Of a stretch of DNA of 64,000 nucleotides, positions 33,925 through 43,201 are shown in pieces. The stretch is from contig NZ_CP125378.1 of assembly GCF_034008635.1 (NCBI RefSeq), positions 2,780,001-2,844,000 of the forward strand. The letters run 5' to 3'. This DNA comes from Pseudomonas sp. P8_229 (GTDB lineage: Bacteria; Pseudomonadota; Gammaproteobacteria; Pseudomonadales; Pseudomonadaceae). The notes under the pieces are model-generated. The model made no database searches. It had not been told where the DNA came from and worked only from the letters and a program-made list of their open reading frames with translations. The position numbers and the translations under genes are program-made. The stretch's first letter is position 1. Every line of letters starts with the position of its first letter.

Positions 33925-34332
33925 CTAATTCACCTTCACTTGACCGCTGCCATCCAGGCGCGCGGCGAAACTGACCTGACGCTTGAAGCCTTCGACTTCC
34001 AGCAGGCCTTCGATGCTGAAGGCCAGGCGGAGCTGGTCGTGGTCACGCGGCAGGGAAATGACACGCACGTTGCTCAGGCGCGGTTCGTAGGCTTCGATGA
34101 AGCTTTCGATGGCCAGGCGGGCCTGACTCAGGGAGTCGTGCAGGCTCAGGCGCATGTCATTGAGATCGGGCAACCCGTAGTCGGACAGCGTTTGCACGCT
34201 GCCGGCCCGGGTGCTGAGCATTTTGGCCAGATGGGCAGCCACCGACGCCATGGCAGAGGCCTCGAGGCTCCTGCCCTTGCGTAGTTCCGCGTCGCCGTTG
34301 AGGCGTTCGAAAAGGCTGCCGTATCCGTCCAT
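33925..34332 (-). CDS. tssE: T6SS baseplate protein TssE (gp25-like)
   Basis: 135 residues, ATG 34332. It shows gp25-like features: LSDYGLPDLNDM, IEAYEPRLSNVRV and the start GSLFERL. It nucleates sheath assembly on the baseplate. It follows tssC by 9 bases and is the last structural gene before the inserted cassette. Confidence 0.95.
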   Translation of the reverse strand: MDGYGSLFERLNGDAELRKGRSLEASAMASVAAHLAKMLSTRAGSVQTLSDYGLPDLNDMRLSLHDSLSQARLAIESFIEAYEPRLSNVRVISLPRDHDQLRLAFSIEGLLEVEGFKRQVSFAARLDGSGQVKVN

Positions 34333-34341
34333 GAGTCGCTC

Positions 34342-35817
34342 TTACTCTTTGTCCAGCTTGCCAACCAGCGACAGGGTGAAATCGGCACCCATGTACTTGA
34401 AGTGCGGGCGCACGTTCAAGCTCACGCGGTACCAGCCCGGCTCGCCTTCAACGTCGCTGACGATCACTTGCGCAGCGCGCAGCGGACGACGGCCACGTAC
34501 TTCGGCGCTCGGGTTTTCCTGGTCGGCCACGTACTGGCGGATCCACTTGTTGAGTTCCAGCTCGAGGTCGGTACGTTCTTTCCACGAACCGAGTTGCTCG
34601 CGCTGCAGCACTTTCAGGTAGTGAGCCAGGCGGTTGACGATCATCATGTACGGCAGTTGGGTGCCGAGCTTGTAGTTCAGCTCTGCAGCCTTGCCTTCTG
34701 CGCTGATGCCGAAGAACTTCGGCTTCTGCACCGAGCTTGCGGAGAAGAACGCCGCGTTGTCGGAGCCTTTACGCATGGTCAGGGAGATGAAGCCTTCCTC
34801 GGCCAGTTCGTATTCACGACGGTCGCTGACCAGAACCTCGGTAGGGATCTTGGTTTCGATTTCGCCCATGCTTTCGAAGTGGTGCAAAGGCAGGTCTTCA
34901 ACAGCGCCACCGCTCTGTGGGCCGATGATGTTCGGGCACCAGCGGAATTTGGCGAAGCTGTCGGTCAGCTTGGTGCCGAACGCGTAAGCGGTGTTGCCCC
35001 ACAGGTAGTGCTCGTGGCTGTTGGCAACGGTTTCCTTGTACACGAACGACTTGACCGGGTTTTCTTCCGGATCGTACGGGTTACGCAGCAGGAAACGCGG
35101 CACGGTCAGACCAACGTAGCGGGAGTCTTCCGAAGTACGGAAGCTCTGCCATTTGGCGAATTGCGGGCCTTCGAAGTGGTCTTTCAGATCTTTCAGATCC
35201 GGCAGGCCGGTGAAGCTTTCCAGGCCGAAGAATTTCGGGCCGGCCGCGGCGATGAACGGTGCGTGGGACATGCACGAAACGCTGGCCACGTACTGCATCA
35301 GTTTCACGTCTGGCGAGCTTGGCGACATGTAGTAGTTGGCGATGATCGCGCCCACAGGCTGACCACCGAACTGGCCGTATTCAGCGGTGTAGATGTGCTT
35401 GTACAGGCCCGACTGCATGACTTCCGGCGAATCTTCGAAATCGTCCAGCAGGTCTTCTTTGGAGACGTTGAGGATTTCGATCTTGATGTTTTCGCGGAAG
35501 TTGGTGCGGTCGACCAGCAACTGCAGGCCACGCCACGACGATTCCAGAGCCTGGAAGTCCGGGTGGTGCAGGATTTCGTCCATCTGACGGCTGAGCTTGG
35601 CATCGATCTCGGCGATCATGCGGTCAACCATGGCCTTCTTGACCGGCTCACCGTTGTTCTGCGGCTTGAGCAGTTCTTCGATGAACGCCGACACGCCACG
35701 CTTGGCGATGTCGTAGGCTTCGTCGTCCGGGGTCAGACGGGTTTCGGCGATGATGCTGTCGAGAATGCTGTACTCGCCGTTGTCGGCGCTCTTCTCTTGT
35801 GCTGCGCTAGTGCTCAT
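34342..35817 (-). CDS. tssC: T6SS large sheath protein TssC
   Basis: 491 residues, ATG 35817 with AAGGAAG upstream. It has strong TssC signatures (FQALESSWRGLQLLVDRTNF, YGQFGGQPVGAIIANY, WCPNIIGPQSGGAVEDLP). Together with TssB it builds the contractile sheath around the Hcp tube. Standard length. Confidence 0.98.
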   Translation of the reverse strand: MSTSAAQEKSADNGEYSILDSIIAETRLTPDDEAYDIAKRGVSAFIEELLKPQNNGEPVKKAMVDRMIAEIDAKLSRQMDEILHHPDFQALESSWRGLQLLVDRTNFRENIKIEILNVSKEDLLDDFEDSPEVMQSGLYKHIYTAEYGQFGGQPVGAIIANYYMSPSSPDVKLMQYVASVSCMSHAPFIAAAGPKFFGLESFTGLPDLKDLKDHFEGPQFAKWQSFRTSEDSRYVGLTVPRFLLRNPYDPEENPVKSFVYKETVANSHEHYLWGNTAYAFGTKLTDSFAKFRWCPNIIGPQSGGAVEDLPLHHFESMGEIETKIPTEVLVSDRREYELAEEGFISLTMRKGSDNAAFFSASSVQKPKFFGISAEGKAAELNYKLGTQLPYMMIVNRLAHYLKVLQREQLGSWKERTDLELELNKWIRQYVADQENPSAEVRGRRPLRAAQVIVSDVEGEPGWYRVSLNVRPHFKYMGADFTLSLVGKLDKE

Positions 35818-35845
35818 TGTGTTGGCTTCCTTGGCTACTGGAGTC

Positions 35846-36349
35846 TCAGGCGTCCGGGGCTGCGGCGTTCAGGCCCAGCTCACCGAGTACGCGACCGCGG
35901 GATTCGTCGTCGGCGAGCACGCCTTCGATCGCTTTACGGAACGCAGGTGCGTTACCCAGAGGGCCTTTGAGGGCCACCAGCGCATCGCGCAGTTCCATCA
36001 GTTTTTTCAGCTCAGGCACTTGCTCGACCAGGCTGGCCGGGTTGAAGTCCTTCATCGAATTGACGCGCAGTTGCACAGCCAGCTCGTCGGCCTCGCCATC
36101 TTCCTGCAGACGGTTCGGCACGCTCAGCGTCAGACCCAGCTCTTGCTTGGCCAACACTTCGTCGAAGGTCATCTTGTCGATGCTGATCGGCTTGCGATCT
36201 TCGATTTTGCGATCGTCCTTGCGGTGGGTGTAGTCACCGATTGCCAGCAGCTTCAGCGGCAGTTCAATCTCTTCCTGAGCACCGCCGGTGGCGGGTTTGA
36301 AGGTGACGTTGATGCGTTCCTTGGGGGCTACCGAGCCTTCTTTGGCCAT
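35846..36349 (-). CDS. tssB: T6SS small sheath protein TssB
   Basis: 167 residues from ATG 36349, preceded by AAGGAG; the longer frame lacks a site. It begins MAKEGSVAPKERINVTF, and the EIELPLKLLAIGDYTHR block is typical of TssB. It pairs with TssC encoded 28 bases downstream. Confidence 0.97.
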   Translation of the reverse strand: MAKEGSVAPKERINVTFKPATGGAQEEIELPLKLLAIGDYTHRKDDRKIEDRKPISIDKMTFDEVLAKQELGLTLSVPNRLQEDGEADELAVQLRVNSMKDFNPASLVEQVPELKKLMELRDALVALKGPLGNAPAFRKAIEGVLADDESRGRVLGELGLNAAAPDA

Positions 36350-36381
36350 GGCTTTTCTCCTTGCGGTTGTGGCCCTGGGGC

Positions 36382-37944
36382 CTATTCGAGTACCACTTCG
36401 AGATCGAGGTGGCACAGCCTGCGATAAATCTCTTCCTTGCGTTCACGCACTGCATGGTTCTGCGGCAACAACTCGCAGCAACTGTGCAGCAGGTGCAGCA
36501 CTTCCAATGCAAGATCGGGCTCCCAGACGTGCAGGCCTGAGTCCTGTAATGTCTGATCGAGGGTTTCGAGCTGGTTCTTGGCCAGTTCGTACTTCTTGGC
36601 CATGAAGCACAGCCTGGCGAGGGCGAACTGCCAGAAGAAGCGTTCGCGACCGCCGTGGGCTGACTGCAGCCCCTGCTTGAGAATCTGCACGGCAGGCTTC
36701 AAGCCTTCCTTGCGCAGCAGCGGCAGGACTTCTTCGAGGGCCTTTTCCCAGGCCGGCTGGGTCTCGACGTTTTCGCTTTCGACCTTGCGCGGCGCACTGG
36801 CGCTTTGCAGGTGCGGCATGACGTTGGCGGCGATCCACGCCCGGGTGGACGGATCGGCAAACGGCGCACCGTCATGGAAACGCAACTCGACAATGCCAGG
36901 CAGGCGCTGAATCAAAAGCGCGAAGTGGATTTCCACTTCGCGCATTGCCAACTCGGCGTTGAGGTTCTGGAGACACTCCCAGACCATCCTCTGGCCATCG
37001 AACCAGAACGGCGCCTTCGCCAGGCTCGCCTCCAGTTCCACCAGCACGTCGGCGTACTTGCCCTGATCGAAACGGTCCTGGTAGAGCTTGAGCTTTTCCA
37101 GCGGCAGGCCGCGCAGCACGGTGATCTGCTCGGCGTTGCGCTCGGGCACCGCGTCGATGGTCATCCACAGCAGCGTGCGGTTCAGGCGCAGGGCGCGCAG
37201 GTCGGTGGCTTTCTGCTTGAGCCACCAGGCGCACAGCGGGCGGGCACTTTCCTGTTGGGCGCGCAAGGCTTTGTGCGCATCTCGTTCGTTATCGATCGGT
37301 GCGCCGGGCGTGAGCAACTGGCTTGCGGCCTGTTTGACCTGTGCCACCGCCGCACCCACCACGCCGGGGGCCGGCTGGTTGTCGGCCGCACGCTGGATCA
37401 TGGTTTTCAGGCGACGGGAGAGCGGCAGCAGCAGCGGCGCGTCATCGCCCAGGTGCTCGGTGCACGCGGCATCGAGGCCGGCCAGGTGCTCGGACAACTG
37501 CCGGAACATCGGCAGCTGTTCCTTGATCGCAATGTTTTCGGTGAGCACCTGCTCCAGGCGCGGCACCAGCCAGCCGATGGCGGCGGCGCGGGTGCGGGGC
37601 TTGAGCGGGTGAACGTCGGCCCAGTTGTTTTCCGACAAATGGTGCAGCAAGCCGAGGCCGGCCAGCAGCCCGGGGAAGGATTCGCGCTGGTACAGCGACC
37701 AGGTCAGCCAGGCGCCGACGCGCAAATCCTTGGATTGGGTACGCAGCAGGTTTTCGCTGTTTTCACGGATTTTCAGCCAGTCGATCTGCCCGCTTTCGTG
37801 CATCGACGAGGCTTTGGCCAGCTCGCTTTCCAGTGCCTCGAATTCGCTCGAAAAACGAACGTCTTCGCCCGCGAAATTCTCTTTGGAAACAGAGACTTTT
37901 GCGAGTTCGAGGTAATGGGCGGAAAGTTTGCTTGAGTAGGACAT
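36382..37944 (-). CDS. tssA: T6SS cap/priming protein TssA
   Basis: 520 residues, ATG 37944. The N-terminal ImpA domain (residues about 55-130, DLRVGAWLTWSLYQRESFPG) and an extended helical C-terminal half (VasJ-like, ending YRRLCHLDLEVVLE) place it with the long TssA proteins of HSI-II-type systems. It is the first gene of the structural operon, and 700 bases of gene-poor DNA lie upstream, presumably holding its promoter. Confidence 0.93.
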   Translation of the reverse strand: MSYSSKLSAHYLELAKVSVSKENFAGEDVRFSSEFEALESELAKASSMHESGQIDWLKIRENSENLLRTQSKDLRVGAWLTWSLYQRESFPGLLAGLGLLHHLSENNWADVHPLKPRTRAAAIGWLVPRLEQVLTENIAIKEQLPMFRQLSEHLAGLDAACTEHLGDDAPLLLPLSRRLKTMIQRAADNQPAPGVVGAAVAQVKQAASQLLTPGAPIDNERDAHKALRAQQESARPLCAWWLKQKATDLRALRLNRTLLWMTIDAVPERNAEQITVLRGLPLEKLKLYQDRFDQGKYADVLVELEASLAKAPFWFDGQRMVWECLQNLNAELAMREVEIHFALLIQRLPGIVELRFHDGAPFADPSTRAWIAANVMPHLQSASAPRKVESENVETQPAWEKALEEVLPLLRKEGLKPAVQILKQGLQSAHGGRERFFWQFALARLCFMAKKYELAKNQLETLDQTLQDSGLHVWEPDLALEVLHLLHSCCELLPQNHAVRERKEEIYRRLCHLDLEVVLE

Positions 37945-38648
37945 CCATGGCCTTTATTAAGGATTACAGTCAGGCGCCTATTGGAGTAACCGCGGCGCGG
38001 GACAGTATCGAAGAGCAGTAAAGCGACTCATCCAATTGAGATGTGCTCTTTCAAGTGGGCGCATCGTAATCACTATGATGGCCACTAGCAAGCATCTGGT
38101 TAAACAACAAGACGAAGTGTTCATTGGGGTGTGTAGGAGATCGCCCTATATGCGGCAGGGGTATCCCTGATAGTCATTTATATTCGCCGCATTTTCTACT
38201 CCCCCGCCAAAACCCTGATTTAGAGCGCTTCTGGCCGGTGAAACGACATCCTGCTGGACGTCCGTCCCAATACACGGCGGCGAGCATGACAACTCTCGAA
38301 AAAAATAGAAGTAGGAATATTCCGAAAACTCACGGGCTTATTTGAACAATTCCGCGATGACAATGGCGAACAAAAAAAGTGCCATCAATTTGATAGCAAA
38401 ATATTGCCTAAAACTTTCAGAGTCCCGAAAACACTGCACATTCGTGCTAACTCAATATTATCGAAGTAGCCTCCAACGGGCATTTCCACCAATTCACACA
38501 ACACCTTACAATGCGGACCCCTCTGACAACTGTCACAGATACTTCTTACATCTGCCGCGAGAAGGGCCTTTATACGTTTGCCGCTTGAGCCAAAGCCCAC
38601 ATCGCAAACACCGCGCCTCCTTTGGGAGCCGGCAAGGAGATTCAACAC
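37945..38648. other. Long AT-rich intergenic region upstream of tssA
   Basis: About 700 bases separate tssA from the divergent small exported gene. The DNA is AT-richer than both sides. Short frames exist on both strands, including a Cys-rich 87-codon frame at 38,385-38,648 minus, but none has convincing start context. It must contain the tssA promoter and, nearer 38,649, the promoter of the plus-strand gene. No clear sigma-54 box, CRISPR, tRNA or known RNA fold was recognised. Confidence 0.5.
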
Positions 38649-39002
38649 ATGGAATTGAAAACGCTTTTTCTGGCCGCGCTAATGTGGTTTCCCGTTACCC
38701 AGGCATCTGCAGATACCCCGCCTCTGGACGGCCATTACTATCTGTCCGGCGCCATGGAAATGGGCGCCGAGTTGCTGCTGCGCAAGGACGGCACCTTTGA
38801 CGCGGGCGTGGCGTACGGGAGTGCCGACGGTTTTGCCAAGGGCACTTGGCAAGTGGAGAACCAGACAGTGACGCTGAAAAGCGCAACCAAACCTGCCTCA
38901 AGCAACGATCTGTCTGCTCTCTTCCAGGATCTGCAGCTAGCGATTGAGCCAAACTGCCTGGCCGTGGACTTTGGCAACGGCAAAGCCTGCTTCCGCAAAT
39001 AG
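38649..39002 (+). CDS. Small exported hypothetical protein
   Basis: 117 residues from ATG 38649, with AAGGAG nine bases upstream. It has a signal peptide (MELKTLFLAALMWFPVTQASA). The mature domain (GHYYLSGAMEMGAELLLRKDG, GTWQVENQTVTLKS) looks like a small beta-barrel and has two cysteines. Family is unknown. It is followed by a strong bidirectional terminator shared with the convergent HU gene. Confidence 0.85.
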   Translation: MELKTLFLAALMWFPVTQASADTPPLDGHYYLSGAMEMGAELLLRKDGTFDAGVAYGSADGFAKGTWQVENQTVTLKSATKPASSNDLSALFQDLQLAIEPNCLAVDFGNGKACFRK

Positions 39003-39018
39003 CTGACATACAGGCATA

Positions 39019-39057
39019 AAAAATGGGCACCCGACCGCAATCGGTGTGCCCATTTTT
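39019..39057. terminator. Bidirectional terminator between exported protein gene and hupA
   Basis: The arms AAAAATGGGCAC (39,019-39,030) and GTGCCCATTTTT (39,046-39,057) are perfect reverse complements around a 15-base loop. The A/T ends give a T-run in either direction, serving both convergent genes. Confidence 0.9.
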
Positions 39058-39096
39058 CTTTACGACCCTCCCCGTTATTCAGGGAGTTCGCCGCCA

Positions 39097-39372
39097 TTAA
39101 GGATTGACGCTGTCTTTCAACGATTTGCCTGGCTTGAATGCCACGGTGTTGCTGGCCTTGATTTTGACCGGCTCGCCGGTTTGCGGGTTTTTGCCGGTGC
39201 GGGCGCCGCGGTGGCGTTGCAGGAAGGTGCCGAAGCCCACCAGCGTGACGCTGTCCTTGCGGTGCAGAGCGCCGGTGATTTCTTCGAGGACGGCGTTGAG
39301 AACGCGATTGGCCTGTTCTTTGGTCAGATCTGCTTTTTCAGCGATTGCAGCGGCGAGTTCTGGTTTACGCAT
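39097..39372 (-). CDS. hupA: DNA-binding protein HU (alpha type)
   Basis: 91 residues, ATG 39372. It has the full HU signature: MRKPELAAAIAEKADLTKEQ at the start, GFGTF, and the beta-arm RTGKNPQTGEPVKIKASN. It is a nucleoid protein that bends DNA non-specifically. Location beside the rubredoxin genes matches the HU-alpha-type gene of P. aeruginosa (PA5348 in memory). Confidence 0.93.
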   Translation of the reverse strand: MRKPELAAAIAEKADLTKEQANRVLNAVLEEITGALHRKDSVTLVGFGTFLQRHRGARTGKNPQTGEPVKIKASNTVAFKPGKSLKDSVNP

Positions 39373-39562
39373 TAGTGAAGCCCCTTTGACGGTTTTTTGT
39401 TGTTATGTCCGTGCTGTTCTCGTTGGAACAGCGCCCAAGGCGCCGCAGGCTCTACTCTGCGGCAGACGGGAGTGAGGATGGCACGCGGATACCGGCTGCG
39501 CCAGTCTCCTCGCGACCTTTGTAGGGGCAAAAGCGGGGTGATTCCGACAGAACGACCGGTAT

Positions 39563-40711
39563 TTACGCCAGCAGGGGCGGAAGCTGTTTGTTCAGGGCAA
39601 GTTTCTCCATCACCGCCGCACCGGTCAGCGCGTAACCGAGCAACTGGCCGTCGGCACCATGGCACAGGGCCTTGATGTCGGCGCCCTGCCCTTCAACGCT
39701 CCAGACACCTTCGCTGCCCCGTGGTGGTGGCGAAACGACCAACGGGCACACCGGCGTTTTCACAGTGATCGGCATCGGGCCGTAGCTCACGGCAGTCGAA
39801 TTGCCCGCCAGGGTTTGTGCCAGCGCACGCGCACAGCTCATGAGGGGCATCACGTACAGCAGATTCAGCCCATCGACCTCGGCGCAGTCGCCCAAGGCGT
39901 AGATATTGGCGTGGGAGGTCTTCAGGTGCCGATCGACGACGACGCCGCGATTGACCTGCACCCCGGCCGCCGCCGCCAGATCGATGCGCGGACGCAGGCC
40001 GATGGCCGACACCACCACATCGCAGGCAATCACCTGACCGTCAGACAGATGCGCCTCCAGCCCGTCAGCGACTTTTTGCAGACGGGTCAGCACCGGGCCG
40101 AGGTGAAAGCGCGCGCCCAGGCTTTCCAGCCCGGCCTGCACGGCGGCCGCAGCGGCCGGGTGCAGCAGCATCGGCATCACTTGCTCGCACGGCGCCACCA
40201 GTTGCACCTCGTAACCACCGAGGATCAGGTCGTTGGCGAATTCACAGCCAATCAGCCCGGCACCGAGCAGCAGCACCCGGCGCTTGCCAGCCGCCGCCGA
40301 ACGAAAGCGCGCGTAGTCTTCAAGATCGTTGATCGGGAACACCAGATCGGCGCCATCGCCCTCGATCGGTACACGCACGGTTTCTGCGCCCCAGGCGAGG
40401 ATCAGGTCGCGGTAGTACACCGCTTCTTCGCCGATCCACAGGCGCTTGTGGCCGGCGTCGATGCCACTGATGCGCGTGTGGGTGCGCACCTCGGACTTCA
40501 ACTGCTCGGCCATGGCGCCGGGTTCGGCCATGCTCAGGCCATCGGCGTCCTTGTTTTTGCCGAAACCGGTGGAGAGCATCGGCTTGGAGTAAGAGCGCCC
40601 GTCATCGGCGGTAATCAGCAGCAGCGGGGTTTCGCTGTCGAGCTTGCGAAACTCGCGGGCCAGGTTATAGCCCGCAAGGCCAGTGCCGATGATGACGACA
40701 GGTGCGCTCAT
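39563..40711 (-). CDS. Rubredoxin-NAD(+) reductase
   Basis: 382 residues, ATG 40711. It contains two Rossmann dinucleotide motifs, for FAD ([20 protein letters not shown] at the N-terminus) and NADH ([20 protein letters not shown] near 150), plus the second FAD motif [13 protein letters not shown] near 270. It passes electrons from NADH to rubredoxin. The rubredoxin gene lies 19 bases upstream, so the pair forms an operon. Confidence 0.93.
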   Translation of the reverse strand: MSAPVVIIGTGLAGYNLAREFRKLDSETPLLLITADDGRSYSKPMLSTGFGKNKDADGLSMAEPGAMAEQLKSEVRTHTRISGIDAGHKRLWIGEEAVYYRDLILAWGAETVRVPIEGDGADLVFPINDLEDYARFRSAAAGKRRVLLLGAGLIGCEFANDLILGGYEVQLVAPCEQVMPMLLHPAAAAAVQAGLESLGARFHLGPVLTRLQKVADGLEAHLSDGQVIACDVVVSAIGLRPRIDLAAAAGVQVNRGVVVDRHLKTSHANIYALGDCAEVDGLNLLYVMPLMSCARALAQTLAGNSTAVSYGPMPITVKTPVCPLVVSPPPRGSEGVWSVEGQGADIKALCHGADGQLLGYALTGAAVMEKLALNKQLPPLLA

Positions 40712-40730
40712 GCCTTACTCCTTTGTTTGA

Positions 40731-40901
40731 TTAGTTGCTGATTTCGATCATTTCGAAGTCCATCTTGCCGACGCCGCAATCCGGGCACAGCCAGTCTTCC
40801 GGCACGTCCTGCCACTGGGTGCCCGGCGCGATGCCGTCATCCGGCCAACCGTCGGCTTCGTTGTAGATCAGGCCGCAGACGATGCATTGCCACTTTTTCA
40901 T
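40731..40901 (-). CDS. Rubredoxin
   Basis: 56 residues from ATG 40901 to TAA 40731, translated by eye. Both iron-binding pairs are intact: [15 protein letters not shown] and CPDCGVGK. It is a one-iron electron carrier serving the reductase encoded directly downstream. Length is normal for a single-domain rubredoxin. Confidence 0.96.
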   Translation of the reverse strand: MKKWQCIVCGLIYNEADGWPDDGIAPGTQWQDVPEDWLCPDCGVGKMDFEMIEISN

Positions 40902-41102
40902 TCAGTTACTTCCTCAGGATTCAGGCTTGGTGCCGGCGCGAATGGTCGATGGGTGCTGCGCTGCCATCCGGCTCAGGGCGTTTTGTACTGATGGTGCCGT
41001 GCAGATGCAAGCCTGTTCGGCGCAACGGCGACCCGGATCCATCAAAATCGCAGCACGCCATGTTAAGCTCGCCGCCTCATTTGCGGCCAATAATGACTCA
41101 TT

Positions 41103-41663
41103 GTGCACCATTCAAATGCCTGCCCGGCCCCGCTCTGGCTGACTCAAAGCCGACTGACGCCCCTCCCCGATTCGTTGACCCTGAACTGGTTGTTCGACGA
41201 AGGCTCGCTGACCCGTCGCCTGACGCGGCTGTCCAATGACGGCTTCAGCGTCACGCCTTTATTCGAGGGCTGGGACACCCTGCGCAGCGACGAATGCACG
41301 GCGCTGGAGCTGGCTGAAGGCAGCGAAGGCTGGGTGCGCGAGGTGTATCTGCGCGGTCACGGCGAGGCTTGGGTGTTTGCCCGCAGCGTGGCGTCGCGCG
41401 CCGCCTTGCAAGGTGATGGCCTGCACATGGATGAACTGGGCAGCCGCTCGCTGGGCGAACTGCTGTTCTGCGACCAGGCCTTCCAGCGCCGCGCCATCGA
41501 GGTCTGTCACTACCCGCAAGACTGGTTGCCGCCTGCCTGCCGTGCGCCTGAATTGTGGGGCCGCCGTTCGCGCTTCGACCGTGGCGCCTTGAGCGTGCTG
41601 GTGGCGGAGATTTTCCTGCCGACCTTGTGGAGCGCCGCCCGCGCCCATCCGGAGAACTGCTGA
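41103..41663 (+). CDS. ubiC: Chorismate pyruvate-lyase UbiC
   Basis: 186 residues from GTG 41103; the nearby ATG at 41,093 is out of frame. It contains [17 protein letters not shown] and [11 protein letters not shown], typical of UbiC. It converts chorismate to 4-hydroxybenzoate, the first committed step of ubiquinone synthesis. Its TGA overlaps the ubiA ATG (TGATG). Confidence 0.94.
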   Translation: MHHSNACPAPLWLTQSRLTPLPDSLTLNWLFDEGSLTRRLTRLSNDGFSVTPLFEGWDTLRSDECTALELAEGSEGWVREVYLRGHGEAWVFARSVASRAALQGDGLHMDELGSRSLGELLFCDQAFQRRAIEVCHYPQDWLPPACRAPELWGRRSRFDRGALSVLVAEIFLPTLWSAARAHPENC

Positions 41664-42553
41664 TGTACCAGAGCTTGCTCAAGTCCCTGAACCGCTTGAA
41701 TCCACGCGCCTGGGATTTCATTCAGCTGACGCGCATGGACAAGCCGATCGGCATTTACCTGCTGCTGTGGCCGACGCTGTGGGCGCTGTGGATTGCCGGC
41801 AAGGGCTCGCCATCGCTGGCCAATGTCGTGATTTTCGTGCTCGGCGTAGTGCTGACCCGCGCCGGTGGCTGTGTGATCAACGACTGGGCCGACCGCAAGG
41901 TCGACGGCCACGTCAAACGCACTGCGCAACGACCGTTGGCCAGTGGCAAGATCAGTTCGAAAGAGGCACTGGTGTTTTTCGCGCTGCTGATGGGCGTGAG
42001 TTTCCTGCTGGTGCTGTGCACCAATGCGCCGACCATCTGGCTGTCGCTGGGCGGTCTGGCGCTGGCGTTCACCTACCCGTTCATGAAGCGCTACACCTAT
42101 TACCCGCAAGTGGTGCTCGGCGCAGCGTTCTCGTGGGGCATGCCGATGGCGTTCACCGCCGAAACCGGCGAACTGCCCGCCGCCGCCTGGCTGCTGTGGA
42201 TCGCCAACCTGCTGTGGACGGTGGGTTACGACACGTATTACGCGATGACCGACCGTGACGACGACCTGAAGATCGGCGTGAAATCCACGGCGATTCTGTT
42301 CGGCGACGCGGATCGGGTGATTATCCTGAGCTTGCAGGCGTTGTCGCTGGGATGCCTGTTGCTGGTGGGGTCGAAGTTCGAGTTGGGTGTCTGGTTCCAT
42401 CTCGGCTTGCTGGTGGCTGCCGGGTGTTATGTGTGGGAGTTCTGGTACACCCGCGATCGCGACCGGATGCGCTGCTTCAAGGCGTTCTTGCACAACCATT
42501 GGGCCGGGTTGGCGATTTTCGTCGGGATCGTGCTGGATTACGCGTTGCGCTAA
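41663..42553 (+). CDS. ubiA: 4-Hydroxybenzoate octaprenyltransferase UbiA
   Basis: 296 residues from ATG 41663. It is an inner-membrane prenyltransferase with about eight to nine helices. The two Asp-rich motifs are [15 protein letters not shown] near residue 73 and [13 protein letters not shown] near 195. It attaches the prenyl tail to 4-hydroxybenzoate made by UbiC. Translationally coupled to ubiC. Its stop codon is the first base triplet of a long inverted repeat. Confidence 0.97.
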   Translation: MYQSLLKSLNRLNPRAWDFIQLTRMDKPIGIYLLLWPTLWALWIAGKGSPSLANVVIFVLGVVLTRAGGCVINDWADRKVDGHVKRTAQRPLASGKISSKEALVFFALLMGVSFLLVLCTNAPTIWLSLGGLALAFTYPFMKRYTYYPQVVLGAAFSWGMPMAFTAETGELPAAAWLLWIANLLWTVGYDTYYAMTDRDDDLKIGVKSTAILFGDADRVIILSLQALSLGCLLLVGSKFELGVWFHLGLLVAAGCYVWEFWYTRDRDRMRCFKAFLHNHWAGLAIFVGIVLDYALR

Positions 42554-42669
42554 ACGCAAATCAATGTAGGAGTGAGCCTGCTCGCGATAGCGGTGTATCA
42601 GTTAGCGAAAATGCCGACTGATACACCGCTATCGCGAGCAGGCTCACTCCTACAGGGGATTTGCGTTTA
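42551..42669. repeat. REPIN-type perfect inverted repeat spanning both convergent stop codons
   Basis: Inner arms 42,565-42,600 and 42,619-42,654 are exact 36-base reverse complements, starting TGTAGGAGTGAGCCTGCTCG. Outer arms 42,551-42,562 (TAAACGCAAATC) and 42,658-42,669 are also exact. The outer arms contain the ubiA stop TAA and the stop (TTA) of the convergent gene. It probably acts as a bidirectional transcript end. Confidence 0.9.
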
Positions 42670-43050
42670 TTTGTGCTCGTGCACCACGTGCCACATTTCC
42701 TTCATGCCATCACCTTTCATTTCTCCAGGTTTTTCGTCCTTCATGAAGGTGTACAGCGGCTTGCCGTCATAGGCGTATTGCATCATGCCGTCATCGCGTT
42801 TGATGACCGTCCATTTGCCTTCAGCCTTGGCACCCGCCGGCGCCATCATTGGCGGCCAGTTCTTGGCGCAATCGCCGTTGCACATCGACTTGCCGCCAGC
42901 GTCCTTGTCGAACGTGTAAACGGTCATGCCTTTGTGATCGACCATCATGCCGTCTTTCATCATGGCCGGTTCGGCGGCCATGGCAAATCCAGGCAGAGAC
43001 AGGGCAGCAGCCATCAACAGGGCTTTGAAAGAAGCAGTCATTTGAGTCAT
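42667..43050 (-). CDS. COG4315-type exported protein
   Basis: 127 residues, ATG 43050 with AAGG before it. The signal peptide ends GFAMA-AEP. Two copies of the family's secreted repeat are visible: GMTVYTFDKDAGGKSMCNGDC-AKNWPP and GKPLYTFMKDEKPGEM. His/Met-rich ends (VVHEHK) hint at metal contact. Function is unknown; it is commonly found next to phoB in pseudomonads. Confidence 0.85.
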   Translation of the reverse strand: MTQMTASFKALLMAAALSLPGFAMAAEPAMMKDGMMVDHKGMTVYTFDKDAGGKSMCNGDCAKNWPPMMAPAGAKAEGKWTVIKRDDGMMQYAYDGKPLYTFMKDEKPGEMKGDGMKEMWHVVHEHK

Positions 43051-43130
43051 GGAAACCTTCTTGGGTGGTTGTCAGGATTCGGACTTAGAGCTTAGTCCAG
43101 GATCACGCCAACCGCCGGGCGACTAAAATA

Positions 43131-43148
43131 CTGTCACACGACTGCAAT
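43131..43148 (+). promoter_or_regulatory. Pho box upstream of phoB
   Basis: CTGTCAC-ACGA-CTGCAAT matches the 7-4-7 PhoB-binding consensus (CTGTCAT-N4-CTGTCAT) with three to four mismatches. A TATCTA-like -10 follows about 10 bases later and the phoB ATG is at 43,202. This implies autoregulation of phoBR. Confidence 0.75.
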
Positions 43149-43201
43149 AATTCCGTTATCTAATGCGGCGCAAGACAGTTAAATGACAAGAGGATTAAGG
43201 C

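Noticed and set aside
38520-38560. Possible GacA-type box (TGTAAG-N6-CTGTGA) suggesting an rsm small RNA
   Set aside because: Only one half-site fits well and no GGA-rich stem-loop series follows on either strand.
38385-38648. 87-codon Cys-rich minus-strand frame upstream of the small exported gene
   Set aside because: It has no ribosome site, it starts exactly over the ribosome site of the supported plus-strand gene, and its codon use is unlike that of the other genes; it remains only a remote possibility.
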